Part shown: positions 41,679 through 54,450 of the stretch, piece after piece
Layout: each line of letters begins with the position of its first letter
Numbering within the stretch: the first letter of the stretch is position 1
Assembly: GCA_000381605.1 (NCBI GenBank)
Contig: KB906754.1
Span: forward strand, 186,001 to 250,000
Length of the DNA stretch: 64,000 nt
Direction of reading: 5' to 3'
From: Acidobacteriaceae bacterium KBS 89
GTDB taxonomy: Bacteria; Acidobacteriota; Terriglobia; Terriglobales; Acidobacteriaceae
Made by a program: the position numbers and the translations under genes
Notes under the pieces: generated by a model
What the model saw: the letters and a program-made list of their open reading frames with translations, nothing else
Told to the model about the DNA's origin: nothing
Databases searched by the model: none

Positions 41679-43568
41679 TTAGTGCTTGGACAGCACATGG
41701 TCCATCATCTTGCTCAGATAAGGTCGTGCCCTCTCCAGCGCAGCCTCCGCCGTCAACCCATACTTCTCTCGCAGCGAGTCCACCTTTCCATGCTCGATAA
41801 ACGCATCCGGCCAACCCACCCGCACCATTGGAACCTGCAGCTCAAGCTCGTTCAACGTCTCCATCACGGCTGATCCAAAACCACCCGCCAGCACATGGTC
41901 CTCGAGTGTAATAACCAGCCCACACCGTCCACCAAACTCCGCCACGCAATCGCGATCGACCGGCTTCGCAAACCGCGGGTTTATCACCGCCGCTGAAAAG
42001 CCTTCCAGCCTCAGCATCTCCGCCAGGCGCTCAGCCTCTGGCAGCATCGCTCCCAGCCCGAAGATCGCAACGTCACCGCCATCGCGAAGTACCTCGGCCT
42101 TCCCAATCTCAAGCGCAACCGGTCGATCCTTCACCGCCACCCCAGGGCCTGTTCCACGCGGGTAACGAATCGCACTAGGCCCCTTGTGCAGCATCGCCGT
42201 ATACATCATGTCTGCCAGCTCATCCTCGTCCTTCGGCACCATGTGGACCAAATTCGGCACGCTTCGCAGATAACTGATATCGAAAAGCCCGTGATGCGTC
42301 GGCCCGTCGTCTCCGCTCAATCCGCCGCGGTCCATACAAAACACCACCGGCAGGTTCTGCAGACAAACATCATGCACCACCTGATCAAATGCACGTTGTA
42401 AAAACGTGGAGTAGATCGCGCAAAAAGGTTTGTACCCCTTCGTCGCCATCCCAGCGGCAAAGATCACCGCATGCTCCTCTGCGATCCCCACATCAAAGTA
42501 CCGCTTCGGATGATGTGGCCGGAACAGATCGAGCGCCGTCCCATTCGGCATCGCAGCCGTGATCGCAACCACCTTGTCGTTCGCCGTCGCCAGCTTCGTC
42601 AACGACTCGGCAAAGATCTCCGAGTAAGTCTTCTGCCCCGCAGACTTCGTCTCCCCGGTCTCCGCGTCATACGGTCCCAGGCCATGAAATTTCTTTTGCT
42701 TCTCGAGCGCCGGCTGAAACCCTCTGCCCTTCTGCGTAATCGCGTGCAGCACTACTGGCCGGTTCTGTTGCTTCAAAAACTTAAAAGTCTCTATCAGCAG
42801 CGGCAGATTGTGTCCATCGATCGGCCCGAAGTAATTCAACCCGAACTCTTCAAACAGCATGCCCGGGCCAATCAGCCCCTTCGCCGCCTCCTCTGCCTTA
42901 CGCGCCACATGCGCGACCGTCTTGCCGCCAAAGCGCTCCAGGAGTTCCGCCGCCTTGCCGTGCAGGCTTGAGATTGTCGGGTTCGTCACGATCTTGTGGA
43001 AGTACTCCGCAATCGCGCCGACGTTCTTATCGATCGACCACGCATTGTCATTCAACACAACGATCAGCCGCTTCGTCTGTGCCGCAATGTTGTTCAATGC
43101 CTCAAACGAGATTCCATTGGTAAACGCCGCGTCCCCCGCCAACGCAACAATGTGCTCTCTGCCGCCCGACATATCTCGCGCTACCGCCATACCCAACGCT
43201 GCGCTCAGCGCCGTCCCGGCATGTCCCGCACCATAGCTGTCGTGCTTACTCTCCGTGCGCAGCATGAAACCGTTCAACCCACCGGGCTGCCGAATCGTAT
43301 GAAAGAGCTTCTGCCGCCCCGTCAGCAGCTTGTGCACATAAGCCTGATGGCTCACATCGAACACAAAACTGTCTTTCGGCGTGTCGAAGACATAATGCAT
43401 CGCCAGCGTCAGCTCCACCACACCCAGGTTCGGCCCGATATGCCCACCCGTCTTCGCAACCCCGACAATCAGCCGCGCCCGAATCTCCTCCGCCAGCTGC
43501 GTCAGCTCAGGAATCGACAGCTTTTTCACGTCCGCGGGAGAGTTTATCGTCTCAAGAATATCGCTCAT
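41679..43568 (-). CDS. dxs: 1-deoxy-D-xylulose-5-phosphate synthase (divergent type)
   Basis: First enzyme of the methylerythritol phosphate pathway; thiamine diphosphate-dependent condensation of pyruvate and glyceraldehyde 3-phosphate. Conserved parts: TGGHIGPNLGVVELTLAMHY, GAGHAGTALSAALGMAVA, FGPIDGHNLPLLIETF, DVGIAEEHAVIFAAGMA with the catalytic Glu, and GLSGDDGPTHHGLFDISYLR. The cofactor motif is AGDAAFTNGISFEALNN, so GDA replaces the usual GDG, and GFMLRTESKHDS replaces the common GFPKRSES form. This marks a separate sub-branch rather than a broken enzyme. 629 residues; ATG 43568 preferred to the adjacent TTG. Confidence 0.93.
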   Translation of the reverse strand: MSDILETINSPADVKKLSIPELTQLAEEIRARLIVGVAKTGGHIGPNLGVVELTLAMHYVFDTPKDSFVFDVSHQAYVHKLLTGRQKLFHTIRQPGGLNGFMLRTESKHDSYGAGHAGTALSAALGMAVARDMSGGREHIVALAGDAAFTNGISFEALNNIAAQTKRLIVVLNDNAWSIDKNVGAIAEYFHKIVTNPTISSLHGKAAELLERFGGKTVAHVARKAEEAAKGLIGPGMLFEEFGLNYFGPIDGHNLPLLIETFKFLKQQNRPVVLHAITQKGRGFQPALEKQKKFHGLGPYDAETGETKSAGQKTYSEIFAESLTKLATANDKVVAITAAMPNGTALDLFRPHHPKRYFDVGIAEEHAVIFAAGMATKGYKPFCAIYSTFLQRAFDQVVHDVCLQNLPVVFCMDRGGLSGDDGPTHHGLFDISYLRSVPNLVHMVPKDEDELADMMYTAMLHKGPSAIRYPRGTGPGVAVKDRPVALEIGKAEVLRDGGDVAIFGLGAMLPEAERLAEMLRLEGFSAAVINPRFAKPVDRDCVAEFGGRCGLVITLEDHVLAGGFGSAVMETLNELELQVPMVRVGWPDAFIEHGKVDSLREKYGLTAEAALERARPYLSKMMDHVLSKH

Positions 43569-43794
43569 CAAAACCTGTTCTGCAGTCCCCGCTCATCAAG
43601 CGTCGAGTCCTGCCCCAAAACAAACACCGCCCACGCAACTCGGCAAGATGGCAGCAGCTTCTAAGTATATCAACCCGGGTAGACCCTCCATGTTGCATTT
43701 TCGGGACGATTCCTTAGACGCTTTCTCCCGCTTTTTGTTGCGCTTGAAAACTTCACTCCCGCCAAAATTGCCCGCTAAGGTATGCTTCAGCCAC

Positions 43795-44601
43795 ATGATG
43801 CCTGCCGTCACCACCACCGGCCTCACTCGGCGTTTCGGCGAAATCACCGCCGTTCAGGACGTTAACCTCACCGTCGCCCCGGGACAGTTCTTCGGCTTTC
43901 TCGGACCCAATGGCGCCGGCAAATCCACCACCATCAAGATGCTAACCGGCCTCCTCGCCCCCACCTCCGGCAGCATTCAGATCCTCGGCCTAGACGCTCT
44001 CGCCAACCCCATCGAGGTCAAGCGCCAGATCGGTGTCGTCCCCGAGGGCCTCGCCCTCTTCGGCCGCCTCACTGCAGCCGAGTATCTCCGCTTCGTTGGC
44101 CGCATGTACGGCCTCGACGCCGCCACCACCGCCGCCCGCACCACCGAACTCCTCGAGTTCATGGCCCTCGCCAATGAAACAAAGAAACTTGTCTCCGACT
44201 TCTCTCATGGCATGCAGAAAAAGCTCGCCCTCGCCGCCGCCGTCATTCACGGGCCAAAGGTCCTATTCCTCGACGAACCCTTTGAAGGCGTCGACGCCAT
44301 CGCCTCCGGCACGCTCAAAGCGATGCTGCAGGGCATGATCGCCCGCGGAGCAACCATCTTCCTCACCTCGCACGTCCTCGAAATCGTCGAGCGTCTCTGC
44401 ACCCACATCGCCATCATCGATCGCGGACACCTCATCGCAAACGGCTCACTCGAAGAGCTCCGCGCCGGCGTCCAGGCCCGTAACCCCGACAGCGACGGAG
44501 CCTCCAGCCAGACCCTCACGCTCGAGCAGATCTTCCTCAGCATCGTCGGCAACGAAGCCGGCGCACAGCAGCCGGAGCAGGAGCTTTCATGGCTGGGTTA
44601 G
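43795..44601 (+). CDS. ABC transporter ATP-binding protein (ABC-2/exporter type)
   Basis: About 268 residues from ATG 43795 or 43798. The frame extends to 43648, but that part overlaps the dxs promoter side and lacks family similarity. Walker A FLGPNGAGKSTTIKMLTGLL, signature loop DFSHGMQKKLALAAAV (SHGMQ in place of LSGGQ, common in CcmA/NatA-like subunits), Walker B VLFLDEPFEGVDA and the H-loop TSHVLEIVERL. It powers the permease encoded by the overlapping next gene (13-base overlap). Substrate unknown. Confidence 0.93.
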   Translation: MMPAVTTTGLTRRFGEITAVQDVNLTVAPGQFFGFLGPNGAGKSTTIKMLTGLLAPTSGSIQILGLDALANPIEVKRQIGVVPEGLALFGRLTAAEYLRFVGRMYGLDAATTAARTTELLEFMALANETKKLVSDFSHGMQKKLALAAAVIHGPKVLFLDEPFEGVDAIASGTLKAMLQGMIARGATIFLTSHVLEIVERLCTHIAIIDRGHLIANGSLEELRAGVQARNPDSDGASSQTLTLEQIFLSIVGNEAGAQQPEQELSWLG

Positions 44602-46313
44602 CTCCTCCACCACCAGCCCCAACGCAGCGCTGGACAACCACCCAGAGCCGCGCCCAGTTCGCTGCCCTCGCTCAGCTTCGGTGGTGCATCTTTCGCAACG
44701 CCTTCCGCCGCAAGGGTGGCGCCGGAGAACTCGCCGCCCGCCTCATCTTCCTCCCTCTCCTCGGCATCTTTGCCTTCGGACCTATCGTCGGCGCCGGCTA
44801 TGGCGCCTACCTCCTGACCTCCGACGACCGTCTCGTGGCCCTTCCCATTCTTACCTGGGCTATCTTCGCCCTCTGGATGCTTGTTTTGCTCAACGTCTCC
44901 CCGCCCGGCCTCAGCTTCGACATCAACACCATCATCCGCTTCCCGCTCAGCTTCCCGCGGTATCTCACCGCGCGTCTCTTCTTCGGCCTACTCAGCGCGG
45001 CGAACGTCATCGGCACGCTCGCGCTTATCGCCGCATGCATTGGCATCGCAATCGCAAAACCGTCGTTGGCCCCTTGGGCCACATTGCTCTTCGCAGCCTT
45101 CGCCCTCGCCAACATCTTCTTCACCCGCATGATGCTCGCCTGGGTCGAGCGTTGGCTCTTAACCCGCCGCACGAGAGAGATCTTCACAGCTGTCTTCCTC
45201 TTCGCCACCCTCGGCTTCCAATACATCAATCTCAACTTCAACCCCGGCCTGCAGGGTCGCCATCACCACGCCCCCAACCACCTCCCTCTGTTCCGCAGTA
45301 TCTTCCACCATATCCAGCCCATCGCGGCCCTCCTCCCGCCCGGCCTCACCGCCTCCTCAATCGTCAGCTATCGCCAAGGCCACATCCTCGGTGCCTTTGC
45401 CTCACTCGTCGGACTCATCGCCTTTGGCGTTCTGTTCTTCACCGTCTACGCCTGGCGCATGCACCGCGAGTTTAATGGAGAGAACCTGAGCGAAGTCACG
45501 CAACCGCCGCCGCGCTCCAACCCGAAGAGTGTCCGCCCCGCAGCTATTCCGGGCCCTGTTTCCATCGCCACAATAAAGACCAGCGCCTTCGGCCTCAACT
45601 CCACTGTCATCGCCTGTCTTCAAAAGGAATTCATCTATCTGCGTCGCAACATCAACCAGCTTTACGGCTTCATCGCTCCACTATTCATGGTGTTTCTCTT
45701 CGCTGGCCGCGTCAGCTCCACTGGACGCTTCGGCGAATTCGTCTTTCCCGTTGCCGTCGCCTACTCCGTTCTCGGCGTCTCCGTCCTCTCCTACAACGCG
45801 CTCGGCATGGACGGTCCCGGCGTCCAGTTCTATTTCCTCAGCCCCACTCGTCTGCGGGATGTCTTCCTGGCAAAGAACATCACCGGCTTTCTCCTCACCT
45901 TCTTTGAGCTTGTTCTCATCTATGCCGTCATCGCTTTTGTGGCCCATTCTCCGTCTCTCGTCATCACCCTCTCCACTGTTTTTTGGCTTCTTTTCGCGAC
46001 CTTCATCAACGGCGCCGTGGGCAACCTCCGTTCCCTCATGTCCCCGAAGAAGATCGATCTCCTGAGAGCCAGTCGCAGGCAGGCCTCACAGCTCAGCGTC
46101 CTGATCGCCCTCGGCATTCTCGCCGCATCGGTCGGAATCGGCTACGGAACCATCTGGCTGGCCAGCGTCCTCGGCCGTCCATGGCTCATGGTCCCAGTCC
46201 TTCTCGCTCTGGCTCTTATCGCCTTCGTCGTTTACCTCCAGGTCCTCAACCGCCTCGACGCGATCGCCCTAGACCACCGCGAAGACCTGGCAGAAGAGCT
46301 CTGCAAGGCCTAA
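44589..46313 (+). CDS. ABC transporter permease
   Basis: 574 residues with roughly twelve hydrophobic segments in two groups (about 50-265 and 360-560). A cytosolic linker with QPPPRSNPKSVRP lies between them. The length and arrangement fit large ABC-2-like exporters with two membrane halves in one chain. Start ATG 44589 lies inside the end of the ATPase gene, so the two are translationally coupled. No substrate clue in the sequence; a decayed prolyl oligopeptidase lies directly downstream. Confidence 0.85.
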   Translation: MAGLAPPPPAPTQRWTTTQSRAQFAALAQLRWCIFRNAFRRKGGAGELAARLIFLPLLGIFAFGPIVGAGYGAYLLTSDDRLVALPILTWAIFALWMLVLLNVSPPGLSFDINTIIRFPLSFPRYLTARLFFGLLSAANVIGTLALIAACIGIAIAKPSLAPWATLLFAAFALANIFFTRMMLAWVERWLLTRRTREIFTAVFLFATLGFQYINLNFNPGLQGRHHHAPNHLPLFRSIFHHIQPIAALLPPGLTASSIVSYRQGHILGAFASLVGLIAFGVLFFTVYAWRMHREFNGENLSEVTQPPPRSNPKSVRPAAIPGPVSIATIKTSAFGLNSTVIACLQKEFIYLRRNINQLYGFIAPLFMVFLFAGRVSSTGRFGEFVFPVAVAYSVLGVSVLSYNALGMDGPGVQFYFLSPTRLRDVFLAKNITGFLLTFFELVLIYAVIAFVAHSPSLVITLSTVFWLLFATFINGAVGNLRSLMSPKKIDLLRASRRQASQLSVLIALGILAASVGIGYGTIWLASVLGRPWLMVPVLLALALIAFVVYLQVLNRLDAIALDHREDLAEELCKA

Positions 46314-46317
46314 GCTT

Positions 46318-46587
46318 GGCTTCGAGCACATTGCAGCCGGCGCCTCCTGGTCGGCGAATACCGCACCCTCACCGTTCCCGGAGGGCGCAATTACCCCGAG
46401 CCGCTTATCCATCACCGTGCGAGCCCTGTGCATGCACGAAAATTTGCAGCAAAAATGGAAGAGTTCCACAAGCCTTTCTACTACGATGAAATCGTCGAAG
46501 GCGGCCACGCCGCTGGAGCCACTTCAAAGACAGGCAAAGACCTGGGCAGAGCAGTACACCTACCTGACGCGCAAGCTGATGGATTGA
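46318..46587 (+). pseudogene. Remnant of a prolyl oligopeptidase (S9A) C-terminus
   Basis: Three frames in order retain pieces of the catalytic-domain end of prolyl oligopeptidases. EHIAAGASW is followed by VGEY and YPEPLI. Then comes SPVHARKFAAKMEEFHKPF with YYDEIVEGGHAAGA, containing the catalytic His. Finally KTWAEQYTYLTRKLMD ends with a stop at 46585-46587. Two frameshifts and deletions (about 25-30 residues missing after ASW, plus the lost Asp-containing DDR segment) make it non-functional. The rest of the about 700-residue enzyme is absent, replaced by the ABC permease gene immediately upstream. Confidence 0.8.
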
Positions 46588-46618
46588 TCCTGCAAATGAC
46601 GCGACCCAAGAACGCCAG

Positions 46619-46644
46619 AATCGCCCCCACCCGGGGCGATTTTG
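46619..46644. terminator. Intrinsic terminator between the peptidase remnant and pgeF
   Basis: Nine-bp perfect stem AATCGCCCC (46619-46627) / GGGGCGATT (46633-46641) with loop CACCC, followed by TTT on the plus strand and preceded by A-rich sequence. It serves the ABC operon and probably the convergent pgeF. Confidence 0.8.
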
Positions 46645-46681
46645 GCTTTAGCAAAGCTGGGTTGCATACCTCGCAGAGGCC

Positions 46682-47542
46682 CTAAGCCACAACTCCCACC
46701 ACATTCAACATTCGCCCAGCAACACCTTTTTCTCCGCGATGCGAAAAATATCGCAACACTCCGCTTGCATCGCGAGCACAAGCCGTGCACTCCCCTACCA
46801 CGGAGATCCGCGCCTCGCCGACACCCGCATCCATCAACTGCCGTCGGTTCGCCTCCCATAGATTCAACCGCACCTCGCCAGCGTCTCCTCGGTCGAAAAG
46901 CTCCTCCGCATACCCAAATTGCGCTCCGAACTCCGACCTGACCTCATCGCCCACCGAATAGCAGCACGCCCCAATACTTGGTCCCACGGCCGCTACCAGG
47001 TCCTCCATGTGCGACCCATACTCCGATTCCATCAACGCAGCTCCCCGTTTGACGATTCCTGCCGCCGTTCCTCGCCAGCCCGCATGAAACGCTGCTACTA
47101 CCCTCTTCTCAACATCGACCACAAGAACCGGAACGCAGTCAGCGGTCCCCACTCCCAGCAAAACCCCGGAGACATCGGTCATCAGCCCGTCACCTTCCAG
47201 CACCGCCTTGCCGTCTGCAGTCTGCAGCTGGCCCTCCCGTGCCCCATCCCCGTCCCTGACTGTCCGCACCGTTCCTGAGTGAATCTGCCGCACTCCCACC
47301 AGCGAAAAACCACCTTTTTCACCACCAATTGCACCCAAAAACCGTCGCCGATTCTCCGCCACCAGTCCAGGATCATCCTCCTTCGTCCACCCCAGATTCA
47401 GCGAATTCCCCCCATAAACTGAGGAAGTCCCCCCGGCTCGTGTGCTGAATCCATGCCGCAGCCACCCATACCGCTGCCACGCCTCGACTCGCACGATGTG
47501 CAATCCACCGGGTCCGCTAAATCTTTGATTATGAAGCTCCAA
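46682..47542 (-). CDS. pgeF: Peptidoglycan editing factor / purine nucleoside phosphorylase-like laccase-domain protein
   Basis: 286 residues of the YfiH/YlmD (DUF152, multicopper-oxidase-like) family. Zn-site and active-site segments: LVGVRQIHSGTVRTV, LLGVGTADCVPVLVVD, VVAAFHAGWRGTAAGIV, AAVGPSIGACCYSVGDEV, and the C-terminal FSHRGEKGVAGRMLNVV. Family members act on purine nucleosides, and the E. coli protein prevents misincorporation in peptidoglycan stems. The start is TTG at 47542 with AAGGGC upstream; no ATG is available before the conserved region. Confidence 0.92.
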   Translation of the reverse strand: MELHNQRFSGPGGLHIVRVEAWQRYGWLRHGFSTRAGGTSSVYGGNSLNLGWTKEDDPGLVAENRRRFLGAIGGEKGGFSLVGVRQIHSGTVRTVRDGDGAREGQLQTADGKAVLEGDGLMTDVSGVLLGVGTADCVPVLVVDVEKRVVAAFHAGWRGTAAGIVKRGAALMESEYGSHMEDLVAAVGPSIGACCYSVGDEVRSEFGAQFGYAEELFDRGDAGEVRLNLWEANRRQLMDAGVGEARISVVGECTACARDASGVLRYFSHRGEKGVAGRMLNVVGVVA

Positions 47543-47812
47543 ATCGCCGCCCTTCTCTATTACACACCAAACTAGCGCCGCTTCCAGCTATTCTAAGATC
47601 TCTCCACCAGACAATGTTCCGCTACTCGACAACTCTGGGGTTACAAGGTGTGATGTTTTCCAATTCTTAGCGTTACATTGGTGCTTCGAGTGTCTTTCCA
47701 GCATCAAACGAGCGTAACTATCTTCGGGGCCAGGTGAAGACCTAACCTCCTTACATTTCAACAGAAATTTGCATCCGTGCCCGCGGGTCTGTAAGATACC
47801 GCGATTGTAGAT

Positions 47813-49447
47813 ATGACAATGAATGTGCCTAGCGTAGCCCCGCAATTTCTTCGTTCCCGTATCGGTAAGGTCTGTGTTGCCATCATCGGCTCCACGGCCG
47901 CCGAGATGCTTGAAAAAGCCAGCGCCGTCGTTAAAGAGACGCCCTTCCTCGAGTTTCGCCTCGACTATCTCGAGAAGCCTCTTCTCGCCCTTCCGAAGCT
48001 GAAACATTTCTTCACGGATAACACTGCTGCCACCGGCATCGCCACCTGTCGCCGCACCGCCAACGGCGGGAAGTTTTCCGGTAACGTGGCCGCCGAGATC
48101 GAAGTACTCTCGAAGGCCGCGGCAGCAGGCTTTCACATCGTCGACGTTGAACTCGAGTCAGCCGCCGCAATGAAGAAGGGTGAACTCCAGAAGCTCCGCG
48201 AAACTGGAGTCGCTCTGATCATCAGCCACCACGACTTCGCCGCCACCAAAGACCTCGAGGGGATCTACAAGCGCATCGTGCCTTTTGAGCCCGATTTCAT
48301 TAAGATCGTGCCCACGGCCAAGTCGCTTGTCGACAACGTCACCCTCATGCGCTTCATCGAGCGCATGGAAGATCACTCCAACATTATCGGCATCTGCATG
48401 GGCGATGCAGGGATCATCTCCCGCGTTCTCGGTGTTCGCGCGGGCAGCGCCTTTACCTTCGCTGCCGCCAGCATAGGCGAAGAGACCGGGCCCGGCCAGA
48501 TCGCCGCGCGTACGCTGATCGAAACCTACCGCATCGACCAAGTGGATGCGGCTACCAAGGTGTACGGCGTTGCCGGCAACCCCATTCGTAGCTCGCTCTC
48601 GCCAATGATGATGAACACGGCGTTCCGCCGAGAGACCGTCAACGCGGTCTACCTTGCGCTCCAGGCAAACAAACTGTCGGACTTGCTCAAGCTTGTCCAG
48701 GAGATCCCCATCCAGGGCCTCAGCGTAACCATGCCGCTCAAGGAAGAGATCATGGCACACCTCGAGAAGACCGATCCGCTGTCGGCCAAGATCGGCGCGT
48801 GCAACACGGTTCTCCGTGCGCCGGACGGGAAGCTCTACGGCTTCAACACCGATGTCGCCGGCATCACCGGCCCGCTTGAAAAGCGCTTGTCGCTGCGTGG
48901 AGCCAAGGTCCTCGTGCTGGGTGCCGGCGGAGCCGCGCGTGCCGCTGTCTTTGGGTTGCGTGATAAGGGCGCAGAGGTCTTCATCCTCAATCGCACGGCG
49001 GAGACAGCGCAGAAGCTCGCGCGTCAATCTGGCGCGAAGACGATCAAGAAGGACGCGGTCGCAAAGACTGCTTTTGACGTGATCATCAATGCGACTCCGA
49101 TTGGAATGGCGGGAATCAAAGGGAATCAGTTGCTTGAAGCGAAGGACCTGAATACGAAGCTGGTCTTCGACCTGGTCTATAACCCGCTGGAGACACCACT
49201 GCTTCGCATGGCTCGCCAGAAGGGCATTCCAATCATTACCGGGATTGAGATGTTTGTGCAGCAGGGGGCGCGGCAGTTTGAGATATTTACGGGCAAACCT
49301 GCTCCAGAGGAGGAGATGCTGCGCGTCGTGATTCATGCGCTGCGGCAACAGGCTGAGGCTACTCCAGAGGCCCCTGCGGCGACCTCGAAGGCACCTGCGC
49401 CTAACGCGAAGAAGGCACCCGCCGCCAAGGCGAAAAAAGCGTCTTAA
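47813..49447 (+). CDS. aroDE: Bifunctional type I 3-dehydroquinate dehydratase / shikimate dehydrogenase
   Basis: 544 residues. Residues about 18-235 are type I dehydroquinase: FLEFRLDYLEKP, ISHHDF with the catalytic His, and the Schiff-base Lys in PDFIKIVPTAKS. Residues about 250-515 are shikimate dehydrogenase: VYGVAGNPIRSSLSPMMMNT, GLSVTMPLKEEIM with the catalytic Lys, GFNTDVAG, and the NADP loop VLGAGGAARAAVFGL. The fusion resembles the plant enzyme and performs steps 3 and 4 of the shikimate pathway. The last 30 residues are Ala/Lys/Pro-rich and fall outside both domains. ATG 47813; a second ATG six bases on is possible. Base skew changes inside this gene. Confidence 0.95.
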   Translation: MTMNVPSVAPQFLRSRIGKVCVAIIGSTAAEMLEKASAVVKETPFLEFRLDYLEKPLLALPKLKHFFTDNTAATGIATCRRTANGGKFSGNVAAEIEVLSKAAAAGFHIVDVELESAAAMKKGELQKLRETGVALIISHHDFAATKDLEGIYKRIVPFEPDFIKIVPTAKSLVDNVTLMRFIERMEDHSNIIGICMGDAGIISRVLGVRAGSAFTFAAASIGEETGPGQIAARTLIETYRIDQVDAATKVYGVAGNPIRSSLSPMMMNTAFRRETVNAVYLALQANKLSDLLKLVQEIPIQGLSVTMPLKEEIMAHLEKTDPLSAKIGACNTVLRAPDGKLYGFNTDVAGITGPLEKRLSLRGAKVLVLGAGGAARAAVFGLRDKGAEVFILNRTAETAQKLARQSGAKTIKKDAVAKTAFDVIINATPIGMAGIKGNQLLEAKDLNTKLVFDLVYNPLETPLLRMARQKGIPIITGIEMFVQQGARQFEIFTGKPAPEEEMLRVVIHALRQQAEATPEAPAATSKAPAPNAKKAPAAKAKKAS

Positions 49448-49550
49448 ATCACTGTATTTCAGAAAAAAAATGAGACCTCGGTGCGAGCCCGGGGTTTTGT
49501 TGTTTTGCTGGTGTTTTTTGAGGGGGTTTTTGGAAAACGAGGTGCAAAGA

Positions 49551-49612
49551 GTGGTGTTTTTGTGGTGAAAACGTGGTGAATTGAGTGGTGAAACGTGGTG
49601 GATTGATGGTGG
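49551..49612. repeat. Six GTGGTG boxes at helical-turn spacing
   Basis: GTGGTG begins at 49551, 49562, 49573, 49585 and 49595. A variant TGGTGG starts at 49607. Steps are 11, 11, 12, 10 and about 12 bases, close to one DNA turn. Spacers are A/T-rich. The array is in the gap between converging aroDE and atpC. Confidence 0.85.
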
Positions 49613-49674
49613 TTTTCCGGGACGGAAAATACGCCACTTTTCCAACTATTTTTTCAGTTTTTTCCACAGACGTG

Positions 49675-49702
49675 AAGAAGCCGCCTCTGGGGCGGCTTCT
49701 TT
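49675..49702. terminator. Intrinsic terminator between aroDE and the ATP synthase operon
   Basis: Eleven-bp perfect stem AAGAAGCCGCC (49675-49685) / GGCGGCTTCTT (49691-49701) with loop TCTGG. It is located 18 bases from the atpC stop codon and can act on both converging transcripts. Confidence 0.9.
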
Positions 49703-49718
49703 GATCGGTAAGTCTGGG

Positions 49719-50150
49719 CTAGGTACTCTTGCCGTCCGCTGAAGCGATCTTCTCTTCGGCGCGGCGGGTGATGGCGTTGGCTTCGTCGTACTTCTCGCCG
49801 TCGTCACCAGCCTCCTGCCAGAGCTTTTGGCCCTCCTGGAGTTCCTGCTGGGCCTCAGCGCGGTCGATCTCGTTGGGATGGAGTGCGGTCTCAGCCAGGA
49901 TCGTAACGCGCTCTGGGAGGACTTCTACGAAGCCCCAGGCGACGAAGAACTTCTGGTCGCCTGATGTACCACCGTGCAGCCGCACCTCGCCTGCGCCTAG
50001 CTCTGCGAGCAGCGGAGCGGCGCCATAGAGCGCCTCCAGGTAGCCCGACATGGACGGCAGCTCGACTGCCTCTGCCGTCGCGTCCAGCAGGATGCGGTCC
50101 GGCGTTACCAGCCTTACTGCCAACAGTCCGGATTGTGGTGTATCTGCCAT
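49719..50150 (-). CDS. atpC: ATP synthase epsilon subunit
   Basis: 143 residues from ATG 50150 (MADTPQSGLLAVRLVTPDRI). A 24-codon extension upstream is Arg-rich and lacks a good ribosome site. The N-terminal beta sandwich shows RILLDATAEAVELPSMSGYL and FVAWGFVEVLPERVTILAET. The C-terminal helical hairpin contains RAEAQQELQEGQKLWQEAG. Part of the F1 central stalk. Last gene of the operon, followed by a terminator. Confidence 0.93.
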   Translation of the reverse strand: MADTPQSGLLAVRLVTPDRILLDATAEAVELPSMSGYLEALYGAAPLLAELGAGEVRLHGGTSGDQKFFVAWGFVEVLPERVTILAETALHPNEIDRAEAQQELQEGQKLWQEAGDDGEKYDEANAITRRAEEKIASADGKST

Positions 50151-50226
50151 GAGTACCCCAGGGGCTAAAGCCCCCTTCTTGCCTGGTTCCTTGCGGCACG
50201 GCTGAAGCCGCGCCCTTAACAATACG

Positions 50227-51684
<1,458 letters not shown>

Positions 51685-51752
51685 TTACCTAAAAATCTTT
51701 GCCATCGGGGAACGCTACAGATCCCAGGGGAAACCCAAAACTAAAGCTGCGG

Positions 51753-54401
<2,649 letters not shown>

Positions 54402-54450
54402 CTACCTGCTTCAATTCTGAAAACCTTTGCGCGATTGCCCACGAAGAACT

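Noticed and set aside
46428..46685. Small plus-strand protein of 85 residues
   Set aside because: Its N-terminal half is the prolyl oligopeptidase remnant; the second half is frameshifted noise running through the terminator. Described as a pseudogene instead.
49551..49612. Possible CRISPR array or origin iterons at the GTGGTG boxes
   Set aside because: Units are six bases with 4-6-base spacers, too short for CRISPR; no replication initiator gene is near.
48158..49645. Minus-strand open frame (495 codons) antisense to aroDE
   Set aside because: No domain pattern, and it ignores the obvious two-domain shikimate enzyme on the plus strand.
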